Positions 8,980 to 17,065 of a stretch of 64,000 bases of DNA are shown here, one piece after another; within the stretch, counting starts at the first letter, position 1, and each line of letters begins with the position of its first letter. Below the pieces are notes generated by a model, which worked only from the letters and a program-made list of their open reading frames with translations, did no database searches and had not been told where the DNA came from. The stretch is from Qipengyuania sp. HL-TH1 (GTDB lineage Bacteria; Pseudomonadota; Alphaproteobacteria; Sphingomonadales; Sphingomonadaceae). A program made the position numbers and the translations under genes. The stretch is from positions 2,736,501 to 2,800,500 of the forward strand of contig NZ_CP142675.1 in the NCBI RefSeq assembly GCF_036365825.1. The letters run 5' to 3'.

Positions 8980-9249
8980 TCAACGCCGCTTGGCGAACAA
9001 ATCCACCAGTTCCTCGAACTTTTCGCGCTGGTCGGCCTCGTCGCCGCTGGCGATGGCTTCGGCTACGCAGCAGGCGGCATGATCCTTCAGGATCTGCGTT
9101 TCCACCTTGGCGAGCGCGGATTTTACCGCCTGCAGCTGATGGAGAATATCCATGCAGTAACGGTCATCCTCGATCATCTGCGCGAGGCCGCGCACCTGCC
9201 CCGCGATCCGGTTCAGCCGATTGATTTTTGCGGTCTTTGCGTCAGCCAT
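8980..9249 (-). CDS. csoR: CsoR/RcnR family metal-sensing repressor, copper type
   Basis: This 89-residue all-helical regulator matches the CsoR family in length and motifs (RLNRIAGQVRGLAQMIEDD). C32, H57 and C61 have exactly the 25- and 4-residue spacings of the Cu(I) ligands C36/H61/C65 of Mycobacterium tuberculosis CsoR, which supports copper sensing rather than nickel or formaldehyde. It is transcribed divergently from copA-copB, and an operator-like palindrome lies between the two start codons. Cu(I) binding is expected to release the repressor from DNA. Confidence 0.9.
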   Translation of the reverse strand: MADAKTAKINRLNRIAGQVRGLAQMIEDDRYCMDILHQLQAVKSALAKVETQILKDHAACCVAEAIASGDEADQREKFEELVDLFAKRR

Positions 9250-9264
9250 GGCCCAAGTGTCCGA

Positions 9265-9293
9265 TTGTCATACCCCATGGGGGTATATATAGC
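9265..9293 (+). promoter_or_regulatory. copA promoter with CsoR operator in the spacer
   Basis: A -35-like TTGTCA (9265-9270) and a -10-like TATAGC (9288-9293) are 17 bp apart. The spacer holds the perfect palindrome ATACCCC-ATG-GGGGTAT (9270-9286), which has the TACCC..GGGTA form typical of CsoR operators. A bound repressor would sit exactly over the promoter. It could also control csoR, whose start is 20 bases to the left. Confidence 0.75.
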
Positions 9294-9329
9294 CGACATC
9301 GACGGATCAATCTTTTGCAAGGCTCCCCA

Positions 9330-11021
9330 ATGCCCTCGCTTTCCCGACGACATCTAATCCGCAGCACCGCTGCCCTGGCTGCTGCCAGCGCGCTTCCGAT
9401 GCCCGCCTGGGCCCGCGGCGCGTCTCTGACGCACGCGCGCAACGGCTTTGGCGAAGTGGCGGGCGAGGACATCGCGCTTGCCATCGGCAATCATCATTTC
9501 ACGGCTGGCGGCCGCTCGGGACACGCCTTCGCCGTAAACGGCACCGTGCCGGGGCCACTGGTGCGCCTGCGCGAAGGCCAGACCGCGCGGCTGCATGTGA
9601 CGAACAATCTGGACGAAGACAGCTCGATCCACTGGCACGGCCTGCTCGTGCCGTTCCAGTTCGACGGGGTGCCCGGCGTCAGCTTCCCCGGCATCAAGCC
9701 GGGCGAGACCTTCACCTACGAATACCCGATCCGCCAGAGCGGCACCTATTGGTGGCACTCGCACTCGGGCCTGCAGGAACAGGCGGGGCATTACGGCCCG
9801 ATCATCATCGAGAGTGCGGAACCGGATCCGCGCTACGACCGCGATTACGTGGTGTTGCTGTCCGAGTTCACGCCGCTGCATCCGCACGAGATCATGCGCA
9901 AGCTGAAGGTCGGCGAGCATTACTTCCAGCGCCAGATGCAGACCGCGACCGAGGGCGACATGCCGGGCGAGATGCGGCGCATGTGGGGGCAGATGCGGAT
10001 GAACCCGCGCGACATTTCCGATGTGACGGGCACCGCCTACACCTTCCTGATCAACGGGCACGGTCCGCAGGATGACCTGCAACTGGCGTTTCGCGCGGGC
10101 GAGCGCGTGCGCCTGCGGGTCATCAATGGATCGGCGATGACCTTCTTCAACGTTCGAATTCCCGGTGTGCCGATGACCGTCATCGCAGCCGACGGGCAGG
10201 ACGTGGACGCAGTGCAGGTGGACGAATTCCAGATCGGCGTCGCCGAGACCTATGATGTGATCGTGTCCCCGTCGGACGGGAGCCACGCGATCGTAGCAGA
10301 GGCGATGGACCGCAGCGGGATGGGGATCGCCAGCCTGACAAGCCACAAGGGCCACCGCGCCACCCCGCCGCCGCTGCGGGAAATCCCGACGCTGACGATG
10401 GTCGATATGGGCATGATGGACCATTCCGGAATGAACGGAATGCAAGGCATGGACCACTCGATGCGGGACAAGTCGCTCGTGCCGGGCGATGTCGAGGTCG
10501 GGCCGGGCGTCGACATGATTGCGCCGATGCCGATGGACCGCATGGATTCCCCCGGTCTCGGCCTCGACGGGGTCGGCCACCGCGTGCTGCGCTACACCGA
10601 TCTCAAGGCCAGGCGGATGAACCCGCATCGCAGCATAGACCGCGAGATGGAAATCCATCTTACCGGCAATATGGAACGCTACATGTGGTCGTTCGACGGC
10701 AAAAAATTTGCGGCCGTCACCGACGACCCGATCCGCTTCGGCTATGACGAGCGGGTCCGGGTGAAACTGGTCAACCAGACCATGATGGCGCACCCGATCC
10801 ACCTGCACGGCCATTTCTTCGAACTGGTCAATGGCGCGGACCATATGCACCAGCCATTGAAGCACACGGTCATCGTCCAGCCCGGCGGCACCGCGACCTT
10901 CGACCTGACCGCGAACGAGCCGGGCGACTGGGCCTTCCACTGCCACCTGCTCTACCACATGCACGCAGGAATGATGCAAGTGGTGACAGTGCGGCCATTC
11001 CCCGAGGGAGGCACGTCATGA
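9330..11021 (+). CDS. copA: Multicopper oxidase, copper resistance protein CopA
   Basis: This 563-residue periplasmic cuproxidase begins with a Tat signal (SRRHLIRSTAALAAASALP). Copper sites are visible: HWHG and HSHSG in domain 1, HPIHLHGHFF and HCHLLYHMHAGM in the last domain. A Met/His-rich insertion around residues 365-385 (MGMMDHSGMNGMQGMDHSM) is typical of CopA and binds Cu(I). The ATG at 9330 puts the twin-arginine motif at the N-terminus. The stop overlaps copB, showing an operon. It should oxidise Cu(I) and bind copper in the periplasm. Confidence 0.93.
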   Translation: MPSLSRRHLIRSTAALAAASALPMPAWARGASLTHARNGFGEVAGEDIALAIGNHHFTAGGRSGHAFAVNGTVPGPLVRLREGQTARLHVTNNLDEDSSIHWHGLLVPFQFDGVPGVSFPGIKPGETFTYEYPIRQSGTYWWHSHSGLQEQAGHYGPIIIESAEPDPRYDRDYVVLLSEFTPLHPHEIMRKLKVGEHYFQRQMQTATEGDMPGEMRRMWGQMRMNPRDISDVTGTAYTFLINGHGPQDDLQLAFRAGERVRLRVINGSAMTFFNVRIPGVPMTVIAADGQDVDAVQVDEFQIGVAETYDVIVSPSDGSHAIVAEAMDRSGMGIASLTSHKGHRATPPPLREIPTLTMVDMGMMDHSGMNGMQGMDHSMRDKSLVPGDVEVGPGVDMIAPMPMDRMDSPGLGLDGVGHRVLRYTDLKARRMNPHRSIDREMEIHLTGNMERYMWSFDGKKFAAVTDDPIRFGYDERVRVKLVNQTMMAHPIHLHGHFFELVNGADHMHQPLKHTVIVQPGGTATFDLTANEPGDWAFHCHLLYHMHAGMMQVVTVRPFPEGGTS

Positions 11022-12088
11022 TGCGCGTTGCAGTGCTTGCCGGGGCAATGGTGGCGGCTACTCCGCTTGCTGCGCAGGACCATTCGGCGCACGGCAAGAA
11101 GCCTGCCGCGCAGTCCGAGATGGATCACTGTGCGATGGGCCACCTGCCGCCCGAAAAATGCCCGCCCAAGATTGAGCAGGAACCCTCGCCGGAACCCGAG
11201 ATCGATCATTGCGCGATGGGGCATCTTCCACCCGGGCAATGTCCGCCAAGCGAGCGCAACGACGACGACGCGCCCATGGCGGGCATGGACCATGGATCGC
11301 ACGCAGCGATGACGGACAAGGCCGCACCCGGGGCCGCAGCCGAAGATGCGACCCCGCCCCGCGCACTGGAAGGACCGCGATACGCGGCCGATGCAGTCTG
11401 GGGCCGCGAAGCGATGGCCCCCGCACGCACGCAACTGGCTCGCGAAAACGGCGGCATGACCACCGGCACGATCCTGGTCGAACGGCTGGAAGCGCGGATC
11501 GCAACCGATGGCGGCGAAGACGGCTATGTGTGGGATGCACAAGCCTGGTATGGCGGCGACATCAATCGCTTCGTGCTCAAAACCGAAGGCGAAGGTGAAT
11601 TCGGCGGCGCGTTGGAGGATGCCGAAATTCAAGCGCTCTACAGCCGCGCGATCGGCCCGTTCTTCGATCTGCAGGCGGGCGTGCGGCTCGACTTCGAGCC
11701 CGGCAGCCTCACGCATCTGGTGGTCGGTCTGCAGGGCCTCGCGCCCTACATGGTCCATCTCGACGGGGCGCTGTTCCTGTCGGACCGCGGCGATCTGACC
11801 GCGCGGGTCGAGGCCGAATACGATCAGAAGATCACCCAGCGTCTGATCCTGCAACCGCGCATCGAGGCGGGTTTTGCGGCGCAGGACATTCCGGAGCGCG
11901 AAATCGGCGCCGGGATTACCACGATCGAACCGGGGCTACGCCTGCGATACGAGATCCTGCGCGAATTCGCGCCCTATATCGGGATCGAATACGAAGCGAA
12001 GCTGGGCGAGACCGCCGACATTGCTCGGGCGAACAGACGAGACCCGGATGGCGTGAAGGCCGTCATCGGCCTGCGGGCATGGTTCTAG
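11018..12088 (+). CDS. copB: Copper resistance protein B, outer membrane
   Basis: The 356-residue product starts with a Sec signal peptide (MMRVAVLAGAMVAATPLAAQ) and ends in the conserved CopB beta-barrel domain, recognisable from GREAMAPAR..L..ENGG and from the C-terminal KAVIGLRAWF. Between them a metal-binding linker holds two near-identical units of the form DHCAMGHLPPxxCPP, then a MAGMDHGSHAAM stretch. The ATG at 11018 (or 11021) overlaps the copA stop and follows a GAGGGAGG ribosome binding site. Copper storage or sequestration at the outer membrane is the accepted role of the family. Confidence 0.9.
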   Translation: MMRVAVLAGAMVAATPLAAQDHSAHGKKPAAQSEMDHCAMGHLPPEKCPPKIEQEPSPEPEIDHCAMGHLPPGQCPPSERNDDDAPMAGMDHGSHAAMTDKAAPGAAAEDATPPRALEGPRYAADAVWGREAMAPARTQLARENGGMTTGTILVERLEARIATDGGEDGYVWDAQAWYGGDINRFVLKTEGEGEFGGALEDAEIQALYSRAIGPFFDLQAGVRLDFEPGSLTHLVVGLQGLAPYMVHLDGALFLSDRGDLTARVEAEYDQKITQRLILQPRIEAGFAAQDIPEREIGAGITTIEPGLRLRYEILREFAPYIGIEYEAKLGETADIARANRRDPDGVKAVIGLRAWF

Positions 12089-12463
12089 CTACCCATAATC
12101 CAACCATCACCGGTTCCGGGAAATCGCACTCTTCCCGCAAGGGGCACGGTTCGCGGCGAAATGCCGATCCTCAACGCCTTCGGAAGAGAGACTCCCATCC
12201 CAAGCCCACCACAATCCTGGGCGGAGGTCAGATCAGGATTGCGGTTGGGTCACGGTGAGGTTGTCCCAAGAGGAACCGGCCGCGAATGGTGCACCCGACA
12301 TTGCTAAAACTTCTGTCGCAGGCAGTGTCGGGACGTCCCTAACCACTCTGTAAAATCAGGGATTTGTCTTCTACCGTGTTCACGGTTGATCGCCCCCGTT
12401 TGCCTGCATTTCGATCACCATGTGGGGTCGAAAGTTGGAACAATTTTATGGTGTGTATAACCT
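12089..12463. other. Non-coding junction between core genome and element A
   Basis: No convincing gene is seen in these 375 bases. They contain the 13-bp attachment-like repeat at 12287-12299 and, further right, the presumed promoter region of the integrase. The left part (12089-12286) is probably ancestral chromosome downstream of copB. Confidence 0.5.
12287..12299. repeat. Left attachment-like repeat (tRNA-Arg 3' end copy)
   Basis: TGGTGCACCCGAC is identical to the 3' end (including CCA) of the complete tRNA-Arg gene at 47141-47153, read on the same strand, and matches 12 of 13 bases of the split tRNA at 28994-29006. It lies 165 bp before an integrase gene. This is the footprint expected for a site-specific element that inserts at the 3' end of a tRNA gene. 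Confidence 0.65.
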
Positions 12464-13609
12464 ATGGCACTGACAGCATTGAAGGTGAAGAACGCCAAGC
12501 CCGGTCGTTACGTTGATGGCCGTGGCTTGTGTCTTTTTGTGAAGGAAAGCGGCTCCCGTAGTTGGGTCTTGCGGATGCAGCACAACGGCAGGCGGCGCGA
12601 CTACGGATTGGGATCGGCGCTCGATGTGACGCTGACCGAAGCGCGTGACGCGGCGGCAGCTCTGCGCCGCCAGGTTCGCGCTGGGATCGATCCCGTTGCC
12701 GAGCGACGGAAGTCGCGCAAGGTGGTGCCCAGCTTCGAAACGGCAGCGCGCGAATGCTACGAGGCCTTGAAGGACGGCTGGAAGAACCAGAACTACCGCA
12801 ACTGGATTTCCAGCATGGAAAACCATGTCTTCCCGCTGATCGGCAGGAAGCCCGTCGATCAGGTGGACAGCACCCACGTCGTCGAGGTGCTCACGCCCAT
12901 CTGGCTCGACATCCCCGACACTGCTCGTAAAATCTTGCAGCGCATCGGTGCAGTGCTCGACTTTGCGCATATCAAGGGATGGCGGGAAGAAGAGGCCGCG
13001 TTGCGCTCAGTCCGCAAGGGCTTGCCGCGCCAGACCGACAAGGTCGAGCACTTCAAGGCCATGCCTTATGCTGGCATTCCGGCGTTCATGAAGGAGCTGG
13101 CGACCGCATCACCCACCACGGGCCGCGATGCCCTGCGTTTCACCATCTACAACGCCGTGCGGTCGAGCGAAACGCGCAAGGCCGTCTGGACTGAGATTGA
13201 CCTCGACAAGGCGGTCTGGACAATCCCCGGCGAGCGCATGAAGGCAAAGGAAACGCATGTGGTGCCGCTCTCTAAGGCAGCGGTTTCCATTCTGCGTCGG
13301 CGCTGGAAACTGCGCACGAGCGACGATGGCCTCGTTTTCTCGAACAATGGCGACAAGCCCATCAGTGACATGACAATGACCAAGCTGTTGCGCGATGCCG
13401 GGATCAAGGGCGCGACCGTCCATGGCTTCCGCTCCGCCTTTACTGATTGGGCGGCGGAGAAGACCGACTTTCCGAAGGAAGTGGCAGACAAGGCATTGGC
13501 CCACAAGCTGAGCAACCAGGTCGAAGCCGCCTATCGCCGCACCGACTTCTTCGACAAGCGGCGCGACTTAATGGCTGTATGGGCGGAGTATTTGAATCCG
13601 GAATCATAA
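12464..13609 (+). CDS. Tyrosine-type integrase with N-terminal DUF4102 arm-binding domain (element A)
   Basis: The 381-residue recombinase has a DUF4102-like N-terminus (LKVKNAKPGRYVDGRGLCL), a SAM-like core-binding region and a C-terminal catalytic domain. The catalytic residues are visible: R233 (AVRSSETR), H320 and R323 (HGFRSAF), H347 (ALAHKLS) and nucleophile Y357 (AAYRRTDFF). It appears intact. It lies next to the 13-bp tRNA-derived repeat, so it is the likely enzyme that inserted element A at the 3' end of tRNA-Arg. The ATG at 12464 is the only start before the domain. Confidence 0.92.
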   Translation: MALTALKVKNAKPGRYVDGRGLCLFVKESGSRSWVLRMQHNGRRRDYGLGSALDVTLTEARDAAAALRRQVRAGIDPVAERRKSRKVVPSFETAARECYEALKDGWKNQNYRNWISSMENHVFPLIGRKPVDQVDSTHVVEVLTPIWLDIPDTARKILQRIGAVLDFAHIKGWREEEAALRSVRKGLPRQTDKVEHFKAMPYAGIPAFMKELATASPTTGRDALRFTIYNAVRSSETRKAVWTEIDLDKAVWTIPGERMKAKETHVVPLSKAAVSILRRRWKLRTSDDGLVFSNNGDKPISDMTMTKLLRDAGIKGATVHGFRSAFTDWAAEKTDFPKEVADKALAHKLSNQVEAAYRRTDFFDKRRDLMAVWAEYLNPES

Positions 13610-13760
13610 CGGTCAAAGGTGCCACAAGTGCCAAGCTATGCACGGCCCCGACTTCGACTAGATTTGGCTATCAGGTTCGCTACGATCCCATTCTTAGGCT
13701 GCTTCGCGGGCTTTTCGGACACCGCAAGCCATTTCTGATATGGGACTATAGGGGGTTACA

Positions 13761-14468
13761 ATGAAGTATTTTTGGACGGCAGGCCTAGTCCTAACGCTTG
13801 CGGCCTGTGGTCAAGCCCCGAACCCAGCGCCTGAAGATGTCGAAGTTGAAGCTGGCTCAGTTGGCGATGCTTTCGATCCTGCAACGGCTGAAATCTCGTT
13901 GGACGCTTCACCGCAAAGCGACACGCAAATCCGGTTCGTTGTGACAACCAATCTTCCAACTCCGGTAGAGGTTATGGCTGGGGTGGCTTTGGCGGGTCAG
14001 AAGCCTGACGACGTCTTCATAGGTCACAGCGAGCGAGTTACACTTGCGTCCCCTCGCACCGAATTTGTCCTCGATACCTCCAGCGCTCGCAACGCGTTGC
14101 CGAGCGGAGAATATGATGCAGAGGTGAGTTTCTACCCACGTTGGGGAGCGGAGAATGGAAATCCAGCCGCAAAGACCGCACCCGAACTCGAAGCTACGGA
14201 CAGGATCACATTGGGCGGTTCGGGAGAGGATCGCGCAGACGCCGAGCGTAGGAATGAGCTGCAACGTTGGGTAATGGGCAATATCGGCATGAATGTGCCA
14301 TGGAATCGAGAGAGCTTCGAGGCGCGGCTTGGGCCTGCGGAGAAGGGGCCTTCAACAATGTCGAGATTGCACGACGCCTATTATTTCCCGGATGCTGATA
14401 TGACCTTCCTGGTCAATCGCCTTAAGAACGAAGTGACAGTGTGGCGCGTGGGCGATGTGACAGAGTGA
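13761..14468 (+). CDS. Hypothetical lipoprotein
   Basis: This 235-residue protein begins with a lipoprotein signal and lipobox (LTLAACGQAPNP). The rest is soluble with no motif I can assign. A beta-rich middle part (IRFVVTTNLPTPVEVMAGVA) suggests an extracytoplasmic immunoglobulin-like fold, but that is a guess. It stands alone between the integrase and the AlpA-like pair, so it is likely element cargo. Its codon use is less GC-biased than the flanking core genes. Confidence 0.6.
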   Translation: MKYFWTAGLVLTLAACGQAPNPAPEDVEVEAGSVGDAFDPATAEISLDASPQSDTQIRFVVTTNLPTPVEVMAGVALAGQKPDDVFIGHSERVTLASPRTEFVLDTSSARNALPSGEYDAEVSFYPRWGAENGNPAAKTAPELEATDRITLGGSGEDRADAERRNELQRWVMGNIGMNVPWNRESFEARLGPAEKGPSTMSRLHDAYYFPDADMTFLVNRLKNEVTVWRVGDVTE

Positions 14469-14502
14469 CAGGAGTCCGGTCGGCTTCTCTCTAAAGAGGG
14501 TT

Positions 14503-14703
14503 TCAATGCCACCGGTCTGAAACTCGCAGCTCGACGAACTTCTGCAAGCTGGCAGTGGTAACGCGCGTTGCCTTGCCGATCTTCACCGTTTCGAGTTCAC
14601 CGCTGGAGATCAGTTCATAGAGCTTCGTGCGCCCAACGCCTATCATTCGGGCAGCGTCATTGATCCTGACGCAGATCGGCTCGACAGGTTGATGGCCGCT
14701 CAT
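14503..14703 (-). CDS. AlpA/excisionase-like helix-turn-helix protein
   Basis: The 66-residue product contains a MerR-like winged HTH typical of AlpA or Xis-type proteins (RINDAARMIGVGRTKLYELI). Such proteins control integrase expression or act as recombination directionality factors. Its start overlaps the end of the second AlpA-like gene by 4 bases, so the two are co-transcribed on the minus strand, facing the integrase gene. Confidence 0.75.
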   Translation of the reverse strand: MSGHQPVEPICVRINDAARMIGVGRTKLYELISSGELETVKIGKATRVTTASLQKFVELRVSDRWH

Positions 14704-14906
14704 TCCGCCGGTTCCTCTTCACGATAGTGAGCGGGATCGGCAATCCAGCGATTGATGGCAGACTCGTGCCAGCCCGCGCCGTGGATGCTGATCTTGACCT
14801 GCGACGGGAACGTGCCCTCTGCGATCTTGCGATAAATAGTAGAGCGGGAAAGACCAGTGCGGTCGAGCACGGTCTTGAGGCGGATGATGCGTTCGGTATT
14901 CGACAT
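14700..14906 (-). CDS. AlpA family phage-type regulator
   Basis: This 68-residue protein carries an AlpA family HTH (IRLKTVLDRTGLSRSTIYRK) and the usual tail motif (WHESAINRWI). P4-type elements encode one AlpA to switch on the integrase or excisionase. Here two different AlpA-like genes overlap by 4 bases. It may be the activator of element A excision. Confidence 0.8.
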   Translation of the reverse strand: MSNTERIIRLKTVLDRTGLSRSTIYRKIAEGTFPSQVKISIHGAGWHESAINRWIADPAHYREEEPAE

Positions 14907-15293
14907 AGGGCCTTCTCACTTTAACATTAGCAGCCCCTCTGCGGAACATAATGAGAACTTTTCTAAAAGGCGCAAGGGTCAGATCCAGTTGGGATTCGGG
15001 CAATTCTTCAACGATTTGCACGATTTGAACCGTCTATGGACGGTCCGAGACCTTTACGGACATACCGCTTCTTTGCCCATTGATTCTGAGAATTTTTTCG
15101 CTCGATGCGATCTTGCGGCTGGCACGCGCGAATTTGCGACGGCAGCGATGGATTTCCGCGCCATCTTTGCCGGATTTCGCGCAGTCGGCTTGGCTGCTGG
15201 GTTTGAATCTTTGCCAGAACGCTAAGTTCAGCTTAGTCTTTTGAGGTTATTTCAAACTAGACACAAGTTTACACAAGTGGCAAAACACTAAGC
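14907..15293. other. Non-coding region upstream of the AbiE pair
   Basis: There is no gene I can support. The right end holds a 5-bp-arm palindrome CTAAG-TTCAG-CTTAG (15222-15236) followed by a T-rich stretch, and then the two direct repeats described at 15261-15278. The left part must contain the promoter of the minus-strand AlpA-like pair. Confidence 0.5.
15261..15278 (+). promoter_or_regulatory. Direct repeats upstream of abiEi, candidate autoregulatory operator
   Basis: ACACAAGT occurs at 15261-15268 and again at 15271-15278, a 10-bp period that places both on the same DNA face. The second copy ends 15 bases before the antitoxin ATG. AbiEi antitoxins of known type IV systems repress their own promoter by binding repeated sites just upstream, so this is a reasonable operator candidate. 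Confidence 0.5.
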
Positions 15294-16082
15294 ATGGCTA
15301 CGCGTTTGGACAGCAAGCTAAACCAACTCCAGCAGGAGCTTCCGGAAGGACTTCTGGTCGATGCCGCTTGGCTGGAGGCCAATGGCTATTCGTCCGCGCT
15401 GCGCAGCCAGTATGTAAGTTCCGGCTGGCTGGATAGCCCAGCGCGACGGGTCTATCGCCGTTCACGCGGGCCTATGACCTGGCAGCAAGTCGTGATCTCG
15501 CTCCAGACCATGCTTGACCTTCCACTGACCGTTGGCGGTCGCACCGCGCTCGAACAGCAAGGCTATGCCCACTACCTTTCGGCAAACGTCCAGACGGTTC
15601 ACCTTTACGGACCGACACGACCGCCAACCTGGCTGGGTGATTTGCCGCTCGAAGTGACATTCGCATGGCACAACAGCTTGCGCCTGTTTCCGACAGATGC
15701 CGACACGCCACCATTGCCAAGCCCCACCATGTATAGTGCCGCTGGCGCGCAATTGCCTGTTCGCTATTCGAGCAAGGAGCGCGCCGTTCTCGAATTGCTC
15801 GATGAACTGCCCAAGCATGAGAGCTTTCATCAGGTCGATGCCTTAATGGAAGGCTTGAGCGATCTCAGCCCTCGTCGCCTGCAAACTCTTCTCGAAGCCT
15901 GCTCCAGCGTAAAGGTGAAGCGGCTGTTCCTGTTCTTTGCCGACCGGCACGGCCATGCGTGGCGACCGAAACTCGACCTGGCCAAGATCGATTTGGGTTC
16001 CGGCAAACGGCTTCTGGTGAAGGGGGGTAGGCTCGATCCGCAATACGACATCACGGTACCTGCCGATCTTGGAGGGCAATAG
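15294..16082 (+). CDS. abiEi: Type IV toxin-antitoxin AbiEi family antitoxin
   Basis: This 262-residue protein has the N-terminal winged HTH of AbiEi antitoxins (LPEGLLVDAAWLEANGYSSA, then PARRVYRRSRGP) and the larger C-terminal domain needed for antitoxicity. It precedes the AbiEii toxin gene by 3 bases, giving the canonical order antitoxin then toxin. Its likely roles are repression of its own promoter and neutralising the toxin. Confidence in the family is high because both partners match. Confidence 0.85.
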   Translation: MATRLDSKLNQLQQELPEGLLVDAAWLEANGYSSALRSQYVSSGWLDSPARRVYRRSRGPMTWQQVVISLQTMLDLPLTVGGRTALEQQGYAHYLSANVQTVHLYGPTRPPTWLGDLPLEVTFAWHNSLRLFPTDADTPPLPSPTMYSAAGAQLPVRYSSKERAVLELLDELPKHESFHQVDALMEGLSDLSPRRLQTLLEACSSVKVKRLFLFFADRHGHAWRPKLDLAKIDLGSGKRLLVKGGRLDPQYDITVPADLGGQ

Positions 16083-16085
16083 GAA

Positions 16086-17003
16086 ATGGCCTTCCAGGAC
16101 GCCTATCGGCAGCAGGTTGCCCTCCTGATCCGTACCATCCCGTTCGTGGCGCAAGAGCAGTGCTTCGCGCTCAAGGGCGGCACGGCGATCAACCTCTTCG
16201 TGCGCGACTTGCCGCGCCTCTCGGTGGACATCGACCTGACCTACTTGCCGGTCGAGGATCGCGCTCCATCACTCGCAGCTATCGACGCGGCGATGCTGCG
16301 GATCAAGGAGCGGATCGAAGCCGGCATACCGGGCGCAGCGGTCGCGCCATCGCGCTCCGCAGGCGACAACATTGTCACCAAACTTATCGTCCGCTCCGAA
16401 GGCGTCCAGATCAAGATCGAGGTCACGCCTGTCTTGCGCGGCACCGTCTACGACCCCGTGGTGATGAGCGTCGTGCCTACAGTCGAAGACACATTCGGCT
16501 TCGCCGAGATGCACGTTGTTTCCTTCGCCGACCTCTATGCGGGGAAGATCGTGGCGGCGCTGGATCGCCAGCACCCGCGCGACCTGTTCGACGTGCGAGA
16601 CTTGCTGGAGAACGAAGGGATAAGCGACGAACTGCGGCGCGCATTCCTCGTCTACCTTATCAGCCACAATCGCCCGATGGCCGAAGTGCTCGCTCCGACC
16701 CGCAAACCGCTGGCCGAGGAATTCGAACGTGGCTTTATCGGCATGACAAAAGAGAATGTCGAGCTTGTCGATCTTGAGGGTACGCGCGAGGCAATCGTCG
16801 CCACGATGGTTGGCGAGATGCCAGACGTGCACCGCAAGTTCCTAATCGGCTTCAAGCGGGGTGAACTGGACTGGGAGCTTCTCGAAATACCGGAAGCCAG
16901 CCACTTGCCCGCAGTCTTGTGGAAACAGCAGAATCTGGAGAAGATGCTGCCTGAGAAACGACACGAGTTGATCGAGGCTCTGGAGAAAGTGTTGCTCGGC
17001 TGA
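16086..17003 (+). CDS. abiEii: Nucleotidyltransferase AbiEii/AbiGii family toxin
   Basis: The 305-residue product is a DNA-polymerase-beta-type nucleotidyltransferase. It shows the motif LKGGTAINLFVRDLPR followed by metal-binding SVDIDLTY, then DLYAGKIVAALDRQHPRDLFD, which is diagnostic of AbiEii. Related toxins modify tRNA acceptor ends by adding nucleotides and so stop growth during phage infection. It forms a two-gene unit with abiEi and lies directly before the Shango-type operon. Confidence 0.88.
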   Translation: MAFQDAYRQQVALLIRTIPFVAQEQCFALKGGTAINLFVRDLPRLSVDIDLTYLPVEDRAPSLAAIDAAMLRIKERIEAGIPGAAVAPSRSAGDNIVTKLIVRSEGVQIKIEVTPVLRGTVYDPVVMSVVPTVEDTFGFAEMHVVSFADLYAGKIVAALDRQHPRDLFDVRDLLENEGISDELRRAFLVYLISHNRPMAEVLAPTRKPLAEEFERGFIGMTKENVELVDLEGTREAIVATMVGEMPDVHRKFLIGFKRGELDWELLEIPEASHLPAVLWKQQNLEKMLPEKRHELIEALEKVLLG

Positions 17004-17065
17004 CCGAATGTTCGCTTGGCGAAAATCAGCGTGACCTCTCATCCGCAAAATGGCAGGCAGTGCAT

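Noticed and set aside
9270..9286. Rho-independent terminator
   Set aside because: The palindrome sits between divergent start codons and inside promoter boxes, so an operator is the better explanation.
9354..10979. A 541-codon minus-strand frame opposite copA
   Set aside because: His/Arg-rich shadow of the multicopper oxidase coding sequence without its own ribosome binding site.
14857..15225. A plus-strand 122-codon frame left of abiEi
   Set aside because: It starts inside the minus-strand AlpA-like gene, has no ribosome binding site and no recognisable domain.
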